From the NCBI GenBank assembly GCA_964370295.1, contig CAYJIR010000007.1:1-64000 (forward strand): a stretch of DNA of 64,000 nucleotides. The letters run 5' to 3'. Numbering within the stretch: position 1 is the stretch's first letter; every line of letters starts with the position of its first letter. The stretch comes from JAAYCI01 sp964370295 (GTDB taxonomy: Bacteria; Bacillota; Clostridia; Oscillospirales; Ruminococcaceae). The notes beneath the pieces are model-generated. The model did no database searches and was not told the DNA's origin. It worked only from the letters and a program-made list of their open reading frames with translations. Position numbers and translations under genes: made by a program. Positions 17,854 through 25,617 of this stretch are shown here, in pieces.

Positions 17854-18309
17854 TCAAAAGACAGGGATTAGTATTGCAATTAAAATGCCTAGCAAGGCAC
17901 CGCTTACCACTTGCAAGGGGGTGTGCCCCACCAATTCTTTTAATGGACGGTCTTTATGCACCCCCATAAAGCCTTCTTCACGTAAATCATCCAAAATACG
18001 GTTGATAATGCGTGCTTGTTTGCCGGTTTCTAGGCGAACACCCATAGCGTCATACATAACAATCATAGCAAAAACAAAAGTGAGCGCGAAAATGGGGTCA
18101 CTGACGCCTAATTTTTTTGCCGAACCAACAAACAAGGCACAGACAAGCGCAGAATGCGCACTGGGCATACCGCCAGCACCCACCAAACGTTCCACATTAA
18201 CTTTACCGTGAATTATAAAATCTATAATGGTTTTGCAAATTTGGGCAGCTATCCAGGCAACAATGGGGAGCATCAGTAAATAATTGTTAAAAAACAGTAA
18301 ACGCAGCAA
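17854..18309 (-). CDS. Divergent PAP2-family membrane protein (DUF212/YuiD-like)
   Basis: A 151-residue membrane protein of the divergent PAP2 (DUF212) family. It has an N-terminal hydrophobic segment (about 8-30), the family motif GGMPSAHSALVCAL near 47-60 including the phosphatase-like SxHS sequence, further hydrophobic stretches near 70-88 and a C-terminal helix near 130-150. Members may act on isoprenoid or lipid phosphates. Its position between ispA and dxs fits an isoprenoid role, such as prenyl pyrophosphate hydrolysis, but no activity is established. Confidence 0.88.
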   Translation of the reverse strand: MLRLLFFNNYLLMLPIVAWIAAQICKTIIDFIIHGKVNVERLVGAGGMPSAHSALVCALFVGSAKKLGVSDPIFALTFVFAMIVMYDAMGVRLETGKQARIINRILDDLREEGFMGVHKDRPLKELVGHTPLQVVSGALLGILIAILIPVF

Positions 18310-18342
18310 AATTCCCCTCCTTTTTTTGAATCATGAAAAATA

Positions 18343-19224
18343 TCATGACAGTCGATTGCTTAATTTTTTTGCAAAGGTTGTTAAGAACATTGCTTTTTTT
18401 GCAAAAACCATATCCAAAGCCTGTATGGCTTCCAAAGTGTACATATCTACCTTTTCGCGAGATATTGTTTGCCCATACAAACTAACAAATGTGGTTTTTC
18501 CCTGTTTATCATCACTGCCTATGGGCTTGCCAAGGACCTCTTCGCTAGAGGTTATATCCAAAATATCGTCTACTATTTGAAATACAAGCCCGATGTTTTG
18601 CGCATAGATATTTAGTGCATCCTGCTGTTGTAGATTGGTTGTGGCTGTGCAACAACCAAGGCGTATAGCGGCCAATATTAAGGCCCCTGTTTTATAGCGG
18701 TGGATTTGGTTTAGTGCTTTTTCGTCAGCCGGAACATTTTCATGAAACAAATCGAGCTCTTGCCCATATATCATGCCTTTCGCTCCGGCCAAGAAAGAGA
18801 GCTCCTGCACCGCACGGATGCGGCTGTCTGCAGGGGCATCGGCTTTGGCAATGGTCTCAAATGCTTGTATAGAGAGCATATCACCTGCAAGCAGTGCATT
18901 TGCCTGGCCAAAAGCAATGTGTGTAGAAGGTTTCCCCCTGCGTAAATCGTCATCATCCATACAGGGTAAATCATCATGTATTAAGGAGAAAGCGTGTATC
19001 ATCTCTATGGCCGCGGCATAGGCATTGGCTGCCGCCGGGTTGCCACCAAGTAAATCACAAACCGAAAGAACCAAGATGCCACGCACACGTTTGCCTCCGT
19101 TTAGCAAACTATAACGGGCTGCTTTTCCAACCTCAGATTCAGCCATGAAAAGAGAATCGGCATAAGCACTTAAACTATCTTCGCATTGCTGGCGATATTC
19201 TTCCCTTTGCAATTCAAATTCCAT
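18343..19224 (-). CDS. ispA: Farnesyl/geranyl diphosphate synthase-type prenyltransferase
   Basis: A 293-residue trans-prenyl diphosphate synthase. The first Asp-rich motif is HDDLPCMDDDDLRRGKPS (DDx4D type, about 80-97) and the second is QIVDDILDITSS near 222-233, both needed for magnesium-diphosphate binding. These features give a short-chain synthase making farnesyl or geranyl diphosphate. A longer reading frame exists, but the ATG at 19224 has GGAGG at good spacing and overlaps xseB by 11 bases. It follows xseA-xseB, the standard firmicute order. Confidence 0.94.
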   Translation of the reverse strand: MEFELQREEYRQQCEDSLSAYADSLFMAESEVGKAARYSLLNGGKRVRGILVLSVCDLLGGNPAAANAYAAAIEMIHAFSLIHDDLPCMDDDDLRRGKPSTHIAFGQANALLAGDMLSIQAFETIAKADAPADSRIRAVQELSFLAGAKGMIYGQELDLFHENVPADEKALNQIHRYKTGALILAAIRLGCCTATTNLQQQDALNIYAQNIGLVFQIVDDILDITSSEEVLGKPIGSDDKQGKTTFVSLYGQTISREKVDMYTLEAIQALDMVFAKKAMFLTTFAKKLSNRLS

Positions 19225-19435
19225 CGCGTTCCTCCAGTGCTGCCAAGTGTTCGTCAATTTCTTGCACTTTTAATTGTGCAATATTTAAGTTTTTGTAGCA
19301 AGATTCGATAAGCGTGGCTGCTTTGGCATACTCGCTTAGAGCCTCTTCAATGGGCAAATTCTCTTTGGATAAAACTTGTAAAGATTGCTGCAATTCTTCC
19401 ATAAGAATCTGTATTGATTTTTCTTTTTTATTCAT
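19214..19435 (-). CDS. xseB: Exodeoxyribonuclease VII small subunit
   Basis: A 73-residue helical protein that joins XseA to form exonuclease VII, which degrades single-stranded DNA. It contains the family segment LPIEEALSEYAKAATLIESCYKNL in residues about 25-48 and an acidic C-terminus. The frame is open further upstream, but the start at 19435 has GGAGG nine bases upstream, overlaps the end of xseA by 8 bases and gives normal length. ispA overlaps its end. Confidence 0.93.
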   Translation of the reverse strand: MNKKEKSIQILMEELQQSLQVLSKENLPIEEALSEYAKAATLIESCYKNLNIAQLKVQEIDEHLAALEERDGI

Positions 19436-20648
19436 GAACATTCGCCTCCTGCCGAGGGGTGATTTCCTGCACTTGTGCGCGTACTTGTCCGTCTTCGAAG
19501 TGAATTTCAATTTTATCGTCACTTTGCAGTTTCAACACACTTCCGATGGGTTTTCCGTCTTTTTTCACAACTGTATAACCACGTGAAAGAACTGCATAGG
19601 GATTAAGGCCTTCAGCAAAACTTGAATATTTTTGCAATTTATGCAAATTTTTATTTAAAATATTGTGCGTATTCTGCTTTATTTCTAAAGCAATCCGTTC
19701 TAGTTTTTCGCGCCTGAGTTGTAGCTGTTTACTGGGGGCACATAAAGCCAATTTTTGATGAGAACCGTTTAATTCATTATAGCACAAATGCAAACGATTA
19801 TGAATATATATTCCATAATTTATACATTTCTCTTTCTCTATTTGCAAAAGATTGCGTAGGTTGGCAAAGGCAAGTTCTGCCGCCGCCGAAGGCGTAGGCG
19901 CACGCATATCAGCTACAAAATCTAAAATTGTAAAATCTATTTCGTGCCCAATGGCAGAAAGCACAGGTGTTTTTGCTGCAAACACCGCTCGCGCTAATGC
20001 TTCGTCTTGAAAAGCAGACAGATCCTCTGCCGAGCCGCCGCCTCGTGCAATGATGATGGTGTCAAGGCCGGCTTCATCCATTTTTTTAAGTGCCGTTGTC
20101 ACTTGGGCGGCAGCCTCGCTACCTTGCACAGAAACCGCGGCTAATATCACGCGTGCACAGGGGTTTCGTCTTTGTGCCACTTGAAGAATATCTTGTAAAG
20201 CGGCACCGGATTTCGATGTGATTACTCCGATGTGCCAAGCATTATGAGGCAGGCTTTTTTTGCATGCCTTGTCAAATAAGCCTTCTTGTTGCAGTTTTTT
20301 CTGCAATGCTTCCAGAGCTATTTTTTGTTCGCCAATACCTTCTTGAAACAGCGTATCAATATAAATTTGATAGCTACCGTCACGCTCATAAAGTGAAACC
20401 TTGCCGCGTGCAATCACCCGCATTCCACTGGTAGGGCGAAAAGACAGACGCTCGGCCTGTGTGCGAAACATAACAGCTTTAATGCCGGCTTTGGCATCAG
20501 ATAATGTGAAATAACAATGTCCGGTTTTATGGTGGCGTGTGAAATTTCCAATTTCGCCACGAATGGCAACATCTTGCAGGTTGCTGTCGTCTTGTAGGAT
20601 GGATTGAACATAGCGATTTAATGCCGAAACTTCCAATATTGTAGCCAT
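19428..20648 (-). CDS. xseA: Exodeoxyribonuclease VII large subunit
   Basis: A 406-residue catalytic subunit of exonuclease VII. The N-terminal OB-fold (about 1-100, containing GEIGNFTRHHKTGHCYFTL) is followed by the nuclease domain with IGVITSKSGAALQDIL near 135 and IIIARGGGSAEDLSAF near 195, then a coiled region near 270-340. Length is a little under the roughly 440 usual for the family, with no frameshift seen. It lies in a tight nusB-tsaD2-xseA-xseB-ispA run. Confidence 0.95.
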   Translation of the reverse strand: MATILEVSALNRYVQSILQDDSNLQDVAIRGEIGNFTRHHKTGHCYFTLSDAKAGIKAVMFRTQAERLSFRPTSGMRVIARGKVSLYERDGSYQIYIDTLFQEGIGEQKIALEALQKKLQQEGLFDKACKKSLPHNAWHIGVITSKSGAALQDILQVAQRRNPCARVILAAVSVQGSEAAAQVTTALKKMDEAGLDTIIIARGGGSAEDLSAFQDEALARAVFAAKTPVLSAIGHEIDFTILDFVADMRAPTPSAAAELAFANLRNLLQIEKEKCINYGIYIHNRLHLCYNELNGSHQKLALCAPSKQLQLRREKLERIALEIKQNTHNILNKNLHKLQKYSSFAEGLNPYAVLSRGYTVVKKDGKPIGSVLKLQSDDKIEIHFEDGQVRAQVQEITPRQEANVHE

Positions 20649-20649
20649 A

Positions 20650-21579
20650 TTATGCCTCGGTTTCTGCTAAAAGAGCTACGCCCACTGCATTATCGCCAGA
20701 CAGAGCGGGCGGAACAAAATATAAATTTGTTTCCTGCGATTTCATTTCCTTGCATATGATGTGGCTGGCCATTACACCACCGGCACAAACAACTGGCAAA
20801 TCTCCCTCGGTTTTTCGTGCGTGGGCAATCATGCCAAGTGCACTATGAGCGATAAAAAGCAGGCAATATTTGGCCACAAATTCTGTGGTTTGACCCTGTT
20901 GCAAAAATTTTTCACATTGGTTTTCAAGCCCCGAAAGGTGACAGTTTGCTTCTCGAAGGCATACTTTTGGTTTTTTTATGGTATCTTTACATTGTGAAGC
21001 GAGGCCGCTGAGAGATTCGCCGGCCGGAAAAGAAAAACCAAGTTTCACCCCAAGGCGATCTATGGCCTGTCCTGCGTATAAATCTAAGCTTTTGCCAAGC
21101 AAAGCCGCTACTTTGCCACCACTTATTTTAAGAAGCTCTGTAGTGCCACCTGAAAAATGTAAAAACAGATAGTCTTGCCCTTTGGTGTGGTTCCAAAGTC
21201 CTGCACCAAACAAAGCCGCGGCCAAATGTCCCTCTTGATGGCTTGTTTTAAAAAGTGGTAAGTTTGCAAAGGCAGAAATAGCAACTGCCGTATTTACTCC
21301 GGCTAAAAAACAGGGCATATAAGAACCATTTACGGGCCGTGGCCTTTCGGATACGGCAATGGCCTCTATTTTTTGCAATACACCCTCTTTTTTTAGCTTT
21401 GTAAAAAGCAAAGGCAGGGTTTTATTATGAAGAAAAACGGCATCACTTTGTCTTAGGCCACTTTGTCCTTTTGCTACAGGTAAATATTTTTTTTTTGCAC
21501 AAACAACCTCCATTCGGCCTGTGTCTACCACCGCCAAGGAGGTTGCGTAGTTGCTGGTATCAATACCTAGAGAAATCAC
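20650..21579 (-). CDS. TsaD/Kae1-like (M22 glycoprotease family) protein
   Basis: A 309-residue ASKHA-fold protein related to TsaD, which makes the t6A tRNA modification. It begins GIDTSNYATSLAVVD, has the metal-binding-type HxEGH (HQEGH near residue 112), the ATP-site segment LHFSGGTTELLKI near 140 and a C-terminal CAGGVMAS near 265. TsaD itself is about 340 residues with a HMEGH motif; this shorter form near nusB/xseA is a clostridial paralogue whose true function is not settled. It overlaps nusB by 4 bases (ATGA). The real tsaD is presumably elsewhere; if it is not, this could be it. Confidence 0.8.
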   Translation of the reverse strand: MISLGIDTSNYATSLAVVDTGRMEVVCAKKKYLPVAKGQSGLRQSDAVFLHNKTLPLLFTKLKKEGVLQKIEAIAVSERPRPVNGSYMPCFLAGVNTAVAISAFANLPLFKTSHQEGHLAAALFGAGLWNHTKGQDYLFLHFSGGTTELLKISGGKVAALLGKSLDLYAGQAIDRLGVKLGFSFPAGESLSGLASQCKDTIKKPKVCLREANCHLSGLENQCEKFLQQGQTTEFVAKYCLLFIAHSALGMIAHARKTEGDLPVVCAGGVMASHIICKEMKSQETNLYFVPPALSGDNAVGVALLAETEA

Positions 21580-22028
21580 AGGCTTCCCCTGCCCTCTTCT
21601 TTTTCATTTGATTTTGTGCACACATCTTTTGCATGGTTTTGCTTGCCAAGCTCTTTTGCCAATGTTCCTAAAATACCGTTTACAAACTGATAGTCATTGG
21701 CATCACCAAATTTACGGGCTAATTCTACAGCCTCGTTAATAACTACGCTGTGCATGTTTTCTTCGCCATACATCATTTCCGCCACGGCCAAGCGCAATAC
21801 TTGTAAATTCACCCTTGGTAAACGTGCCAAAGTCCATCCTTTTAAATTGGGTGTAATAAGAGCGTCAATATCATCTCGGTGCAAATTGCAATTTTCTAAC
21901 ACATGGGCGCAGTAATCATCCATAGGATGTTCGCCTTGCAACACGGCCATATCATCCCCTTGGAATGATTGCGCAAATAAACATAAAAACGCATTTTCTC
22001 GCGATTGCCTTCGGTTTGGTTTATCCAT
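21576..22028 (-). CDS. nusB: Transcription antitermination factor NusB
   Basis: A 150-residue all-helical RNA-binding factor that acts with NusE (S10) in rRNA antitermination. The N-terminal RRQSRENAFLCLFAQSF motif and the C-terminal VVINEAVELARKFGDANDYQFVNGILG segment (about 100-125) are typical. It starts 3 bases after the Asp23-like gene and overlaps the TsaD-like gene. Confidence 0.95.
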   Translation of the reverse strand: MDKPNRRQSRENAFLCLFAQSFQGDDMAVLQGEHPMDDYCAHVLENCNLHRDDIDALITPNLKGWTLARLPRVNLQVLRLAVAEMMYGEENMHSVVINEAVELARKFGDANDYQFVNGILGTLAKELGKQNHAKDVCTKSNEKEEGRGSL

Positions 22029-22031
22029 CTT

Positions 22032-22388
22032 TCACTCTTCCTCGCGCTCAACTAGGCCGCCCACGGTGACATTTACATGTCCCACTGTGATGGCACTCAT
22101 GTTTTGAATGGCATTTTTTATATTTTGTTGCACTTTTTCGCAAACTTCTGTTAGATTTTCTTGTTCATACAACACCAAAGAAAGGTCTACGTCTACCACT
22201 CCATTTTTCAGTTCAACCATAATGGGGCTTTTGGGTGCAAGCAAATGCATAATATTGTAAGAATCACTCTCGCACACACAAATATCGGCAACTGCATCCA
22301 CTTCCATTGCCGCATACCAAACAATCTTTTTTAAAGCTTTGCTAGAAATTTGCAAGCGTCCCTCTTTATTTTGCCGGCCTGTTTCCAT
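22032..22388 (-). CDS. Asp23/Gls24-family protein
   Basis: A 118-residue small protein of the Asp23/Gls24 (YqhY/AmaP-associated) family. It has the family start LQISSKALKKIVWYAAMEV near residue 12, a central VDVDLSLVLYEQENLTEVCEKVQQNIKNAIQ near 68-98, and ends with VGHVNVTVGGLVEREE. Members are linked to envelope stress and to fatty acid synthesis control in firmicutes; the precise role is unknown. Position just ahead of nusB is conserved in clostridia and bacilli (yqhY-nusB). Confidence 0.9.
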   Translation of the reverse strand: METGRQNKEGRLQISSKALKKIVWYAAMEVDAVADICVCESDSYNIMHLLAPKSPIMVELKNGVVDVDLSLVLYEQENLTEVCEKVQQNIKNAIQNMSAITVGHVNVTVGGLVEREEE

Positions 22389-22455
22389 CGCTGCAACTCC
22401 TTCCCATCACTATATAACAGATATCGTATATACATTATTATAGCACCTTTCCCCC

Positions 22456-23907
22456 TCACTCACAAGCGAACCCACCGGTTTTCATGGTTAACTCTCGAAG
22501 CAAAATTTGACGAAGCAATTGTGGGGAGGCCTTGTTGCTACTTTTCTTAATAGCTTTTCCAAGCAAAAACTCAATCGATTTTTGTTTTCCTTTGCCAAAA
22601 TCCTGGACTGCGTCAGAATTTTCTTGCAACACCTCTTGCACATAGTTACATAAAATAGCCTCATCGGGTGTTTGCAATAAGTCCAACTCTTGTGCCAATA
22701 CATCGGGGGATTTCCCTGATTCAAACATTTTTAGCAAAACTTCTTTAGCGGCAGGCATAAAAAGCATTCCACTTTCTTCCATTTCCACCAGTTTTGAAAA
22801 CTGCCTCGCGTTGAAGGGAAGTTCTTGGTAGCATAGCTTTTTTTCTTGCATATGGTTTTGCAAAGGCCCCATCATCCAAACGGCCAGACGCTTTGCGTTG
22901 TGCCCTTGTATCGCTTTTTCAAAAAATTCGGCCCTGTCTTTTTCTTCGCACAAAAATAAAGCTTGTTCTTTGCTAAGTGTCCATGTTGTTTGATACCGAT
23001 GCCATTTTTCCAATGGAAGTTCCGGTAAATATTTTTTTTGGTCGGCAATGGTCTGTTGTGAGATGATAAGAGGTCCAAGATCCGGCTCTTGTATAAATCG
23101 ATAGCTTGCCTGCCCCTGCTTTTGACGCATCACCATGCTTGTTCCGTCTTTGTCATTCCAGCGGCGTGTTTCTTGCTTGGGTGTAATGCTTTGTTGTAGC
23201 ATGGCAGTTTGTCGTGCTATTTCGTGTTCTATAGCGCGATATACAGCCGAAAAACCGCTAATGTTTTTCATTTCGCAACGTTGGCCCAAACAGTCTTCCT
23301 CGTGATGAAGAGAAACATTAACATCGGTACGCAAGTTGCCTTCTTGGATTTTAACATTTGAAATATCAAGATGACGAAGTAAACATGCCAAGGACTGCAA
23401 ACAGGCTTTGGCCTCATTGGCGCTGTGCAATTGCGGTTTGCACACAATCTCTAGTAAGGGAACCCCACTACGGTTATAGCAAAGCATTGTCTCCTTTGCT
23501 TCATCGCTTGTGGTTTTGCCTGCATCCTCTTCTAATTGTATGCGTTCTATGGCGAGGGTATGTATTCTATCATGAAGCAAAAAAGAAAAATCACCGTCAA
23601 TGGCTATGGGGTTTTGCCGCTGTGTGATTTGGTATCCTTTTGGTAAATCGGGATAGATATAATGTTTTCTCTCGAAACCGGAGCACGTATTGATTTTGCA
23701 GGAAAGTGCCAAAGCCAAACGCAAAGCATAAGAAACCGCTTGTTGATTTAAAACAGGCAAAGCGCCGGGTAAGCCCAAACACACAGGGCAACAAAGAGTA
23801 TTGGGGGGTGCCGAAAAGCGGTTGGCACAAGAGCAAAATAGCTTGCTTTCGGTGGCAAGTTCCACATGGATTTCTAGGCCTATCGACGGTTTCCAAACCT
23901 TGCTCAT
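22456..23907 (-). CDS. gatB: Glutamyl/aspartyl-tRNA amidotransferase subunit B
   Basis: A 483-residue subunit of GatCAB, which converts Glu-tRNA(Gln) and/or Asp-tRNA(Asn) to the amidated forms. The N-terminal catalytic cradle has GLEIHVEL, zinc-type Cys clusters (CSCANRF and CCPVCLGLPG, about 25-50) and DLPKGYQITQ near 93; the C-terminal YqeY-like domain is about 385-480. An in-frame GTG start nine bases upstream is possible, but the ATG at 23907 shares one base with the gatA stop (TGATG), giving coupled translation. Confidence 0.95.
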   Translation of the reverse strand: MSKVWKPSIGLEIHVELATESKLFCSCANRFSAPPNTLCCPVCLGLPGALPVLNQQAVSYALRLALALSCKINTCSGFERKHYIYPDLPKGYQITQRQNPIAIDGDFSFLLHDRIHTLAIERIQLEEDAGKTTSDEAKETMLCYNRSGVPLLEIVCKPQLHSANEAKACLQSLACLLRHLDISNVKIQEGNLRTDVNVSLHHEEDCLGQRCEMKNISGFSAVYRAIEHEIARQTAMLQQSITPKQETRRWNDKDGTSMVMRQKQGQASYRFIQEPDLGPLIISQQTIADQKKYLPELPLEKWHRYQTTWTLSKEQALFLCEEKDRAEFFEKAIQGHNAKRLAVWMMGPLQNHMQEKKLCYQELPFNARQFSKLVEMEESGMLFMPAAKEVLLKMFESGKSPDVLAQELDLLQTPDEAILCNYVQEVLQENSDAVQDFGKGKQKSIEFLLGKAIKKSSNKASPQLLRQILLRELTMKTGGFACE

Positions 23908-25337
23908 CAGCTGCACACCCCCGCTGCATCAGTTTTAAAAACAGATTCTAAACGCTGTGCTAAAGATAACAACTGATTATCGGCCCCATGAGGTGCCAAT
24001 AATTGCAAACCAACAGGCAATTTTCCCGTCTTTACAAAAGATGGCATACTTAAGGCAGGTATACCGGTTAAATTGGCTTCCACAGTATACAAATCTAAAT
24101 TTTGCAAGTTCTCTTCCCTATCATTTAGTTTGGGAACCGGATAGGGGCAGGTTGGCAACGCCAGCAAGTGGCAATGCGAAAACACCTGCTCAAATGCAAC
24201 TCTTAGCTTTTGTCTTAGGACATAAGCGTTTTTGTATTGCAAAAAAGCGTGCTCATCAGATAGTAAATGAGAACCAAGTGCAATTCTGCTTTGTACTTGT
24301 GCCCCTAGCAAACGGCTGCGCAAAACAGATGAGCTCTCCTGTGTTTCGTTTTCTAAAAAGCGAAAACCATCGAAGCGAGACAAATTAGAGAAAGCCTCTG
24401 CCGATGATAATGCTTGGTATACAGGCAAAAGGAGGCTAATATCGGGCAAAGAAACCTCAACCAATTTACACCCAATTGATAAAAGCCCTTTTATCATTGT
24501 TTGAAAAGTATCTTGAATATGCTTATCTTTAATTCTTTCGATTCTAGGTGTGCAAACCCCCACCAAAAGTGGGTTTGGTAGCGTGGGATTTGAAAAAACA
24601 CTTCTGTTGGCAAGACAAGTGGCATCCAAGGGATCTGCTATTGCCATGGAAGAAAACAAAAGCGTAAGGTCTTTGGCACACTTTGCAAGGGGGCCGATTT
24701 GCTCGAAAGAGGAGGCAAAAGCCACAAGTCCATTTCGCGAAACAGCCCCATAACTTGGTTTTAGGCCATATACGCTACAAAAAGAAGCCGGAATACGCAC
24801 CGATCCGCCACTGTCTGAGCCCAAAGCAAATGGCAATTCGCCCGCGGCAACAGCGGCGGCGCTGCCACAGGAAGAACCGCCGGGGATGTGCTGTGAATAA
24901 TGAGGGTTTTTCGTTTGTTGAAAAGCTGAACTTTTCCCACTGCTACCCATGGCAAATTCATCCAAATTTAGTTTGCCAAGCAAAATGGCATCTTCTTGTT
25001 TTAAAAAACGAATCACACTTGCCTCATGCACGGGGCGATAATTTTTTAGAAATTGTGATCCACAGGTAGTTAAAAAATCTGTGGTGCAAAGGTTATCTTT
25101 GGCACCAAATGGCAATCCGGCCAGGCGCCCCAGCTGCATTTTATTTTTTCTTTTATGATCAATTTCTGCAGCTGCTTGTAGGGCTGACGCGGAATCTATT
25201 GTTAAAAATGCCCGCACACCCCCTTCCTTTTCTTTTATAATCCTTAAAAAAGAAGACACAACGTCCACAGCGCTAAAGGTTCCTTGTTCTTGCCCTTTTA
25301 CTAGCTCTGTCATGCTAAGTTTGGCCAATTCCCCCAT
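23907..25337 (-). CDS. gatA: Glutamyl/aspartyl-tRNA amidotransferase subunit A
   Basis: A 476-residue amidase that releases ammonia from glutamine for GatB. The Ser-cisSer-Lys catalytic set of amidase-signature enzymes is visible: Lys in PFGAKDNLCT near residue 77 and the serines in GGSSCGSAAAV near 152 and SDSGGSVRIPA near 175. The C-terminus, with LPVGLQLLAPHGADNQLL, is typical. It follows gatC by 13 bases. Confidence 0.96.
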   Translation of the reverse strand: MGELAKLSMTELVKGQEQGTFSAVDVVSSFLRIIKEKEGGVRAFLTIDSASALQAAAEIDHKRKNKMQLGRLAGLPFGAKDNLCTTDFLTTCGSQFLKNYRPVHEASVIRFLKQEDAILLGKLNLDEFAMGSSGKSSAFQQTKNPHYSQHIPGGSSCGSAAAVAAGELPFALGSDSGGSVRIPASFCSVYGLKPSYGAVSRNGLVAFASSFEQIGPLAKCAKDLTLLFSSMAIADPLDATCLANRSVFSNPTLPNPLLVGVCTPRIERIKDKHIQDTFQTMIKGLLSIGCKLVEVSLPDISLLLPVYQALSSAEAFSNLSRFDGFRFLENETQESSSVLRSRLLGAQVQSRIALGSHLLSDEHAFLQYKNAYVLRQKLRVAFEQVFSHCHLLALPTCPYPVPKLNDREENLQNLDLYTVEANLTGIPALSMPSFVKTGKLPVGLQLLAPHGADNQLLSLAQRLESVFKTDAAGVCS

Positions 25338-25350
25338 GCGTTTTTGCCCC

Positions 25351-25617
25351 CTATTTTTTTAAAAAGTGGCCACTTTGTGTTTTCTTACTTTGGGCATTTT
25401 GAAAGACTTGATCTATGGATAAAGATTGAATGGCCTCGTCCTTGCGCAAAGGTGAAATGGGGTTCATAAAGGGCTTATAAACTTGATTGTCATTTACTTC
25501 TTCTAATGGCAACACTTTTAAACTGTTTAAGGCACAAAAAAGTAGTTTGTGGCTATGGACACACATTTTTGCCTCAAGTTGTGCATCATCAAAGACACTT
25601 TTAGGCAAGCTATTCAT
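25351..25617 (-). CDS. gatC: Divergent glutamyl/aspartyl-tRNA amidotransferase subunit C
   Basis: An 88-residue protein between ligA and gatA, where gatC is expected. Overall sequence is divergent, but the C-terminal part NPISPLRKDEAIQSLSIDQV aligns with the GatC pattern (NVLREDEV-PSL-REEAL) and the end QSGHFLKK with its FF-KVPKV tail. GatC wraps around GatA and GatB and holds them together. The N-terminal helix that usually reads LA-L-L is barely recognisable. Its start overlaps the end of ligA by 8 bases. Position is the main support. Confidence 0.72.
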   Translation of the reverse strand: MNSLPKSVFDDAQLEAKMCVHSHKLLFCALNSLKVLPLEEVNDNQVYKPFMNPISPLRKDEAIQSLSIDQVFQNAQSKKTQSGHFLKK

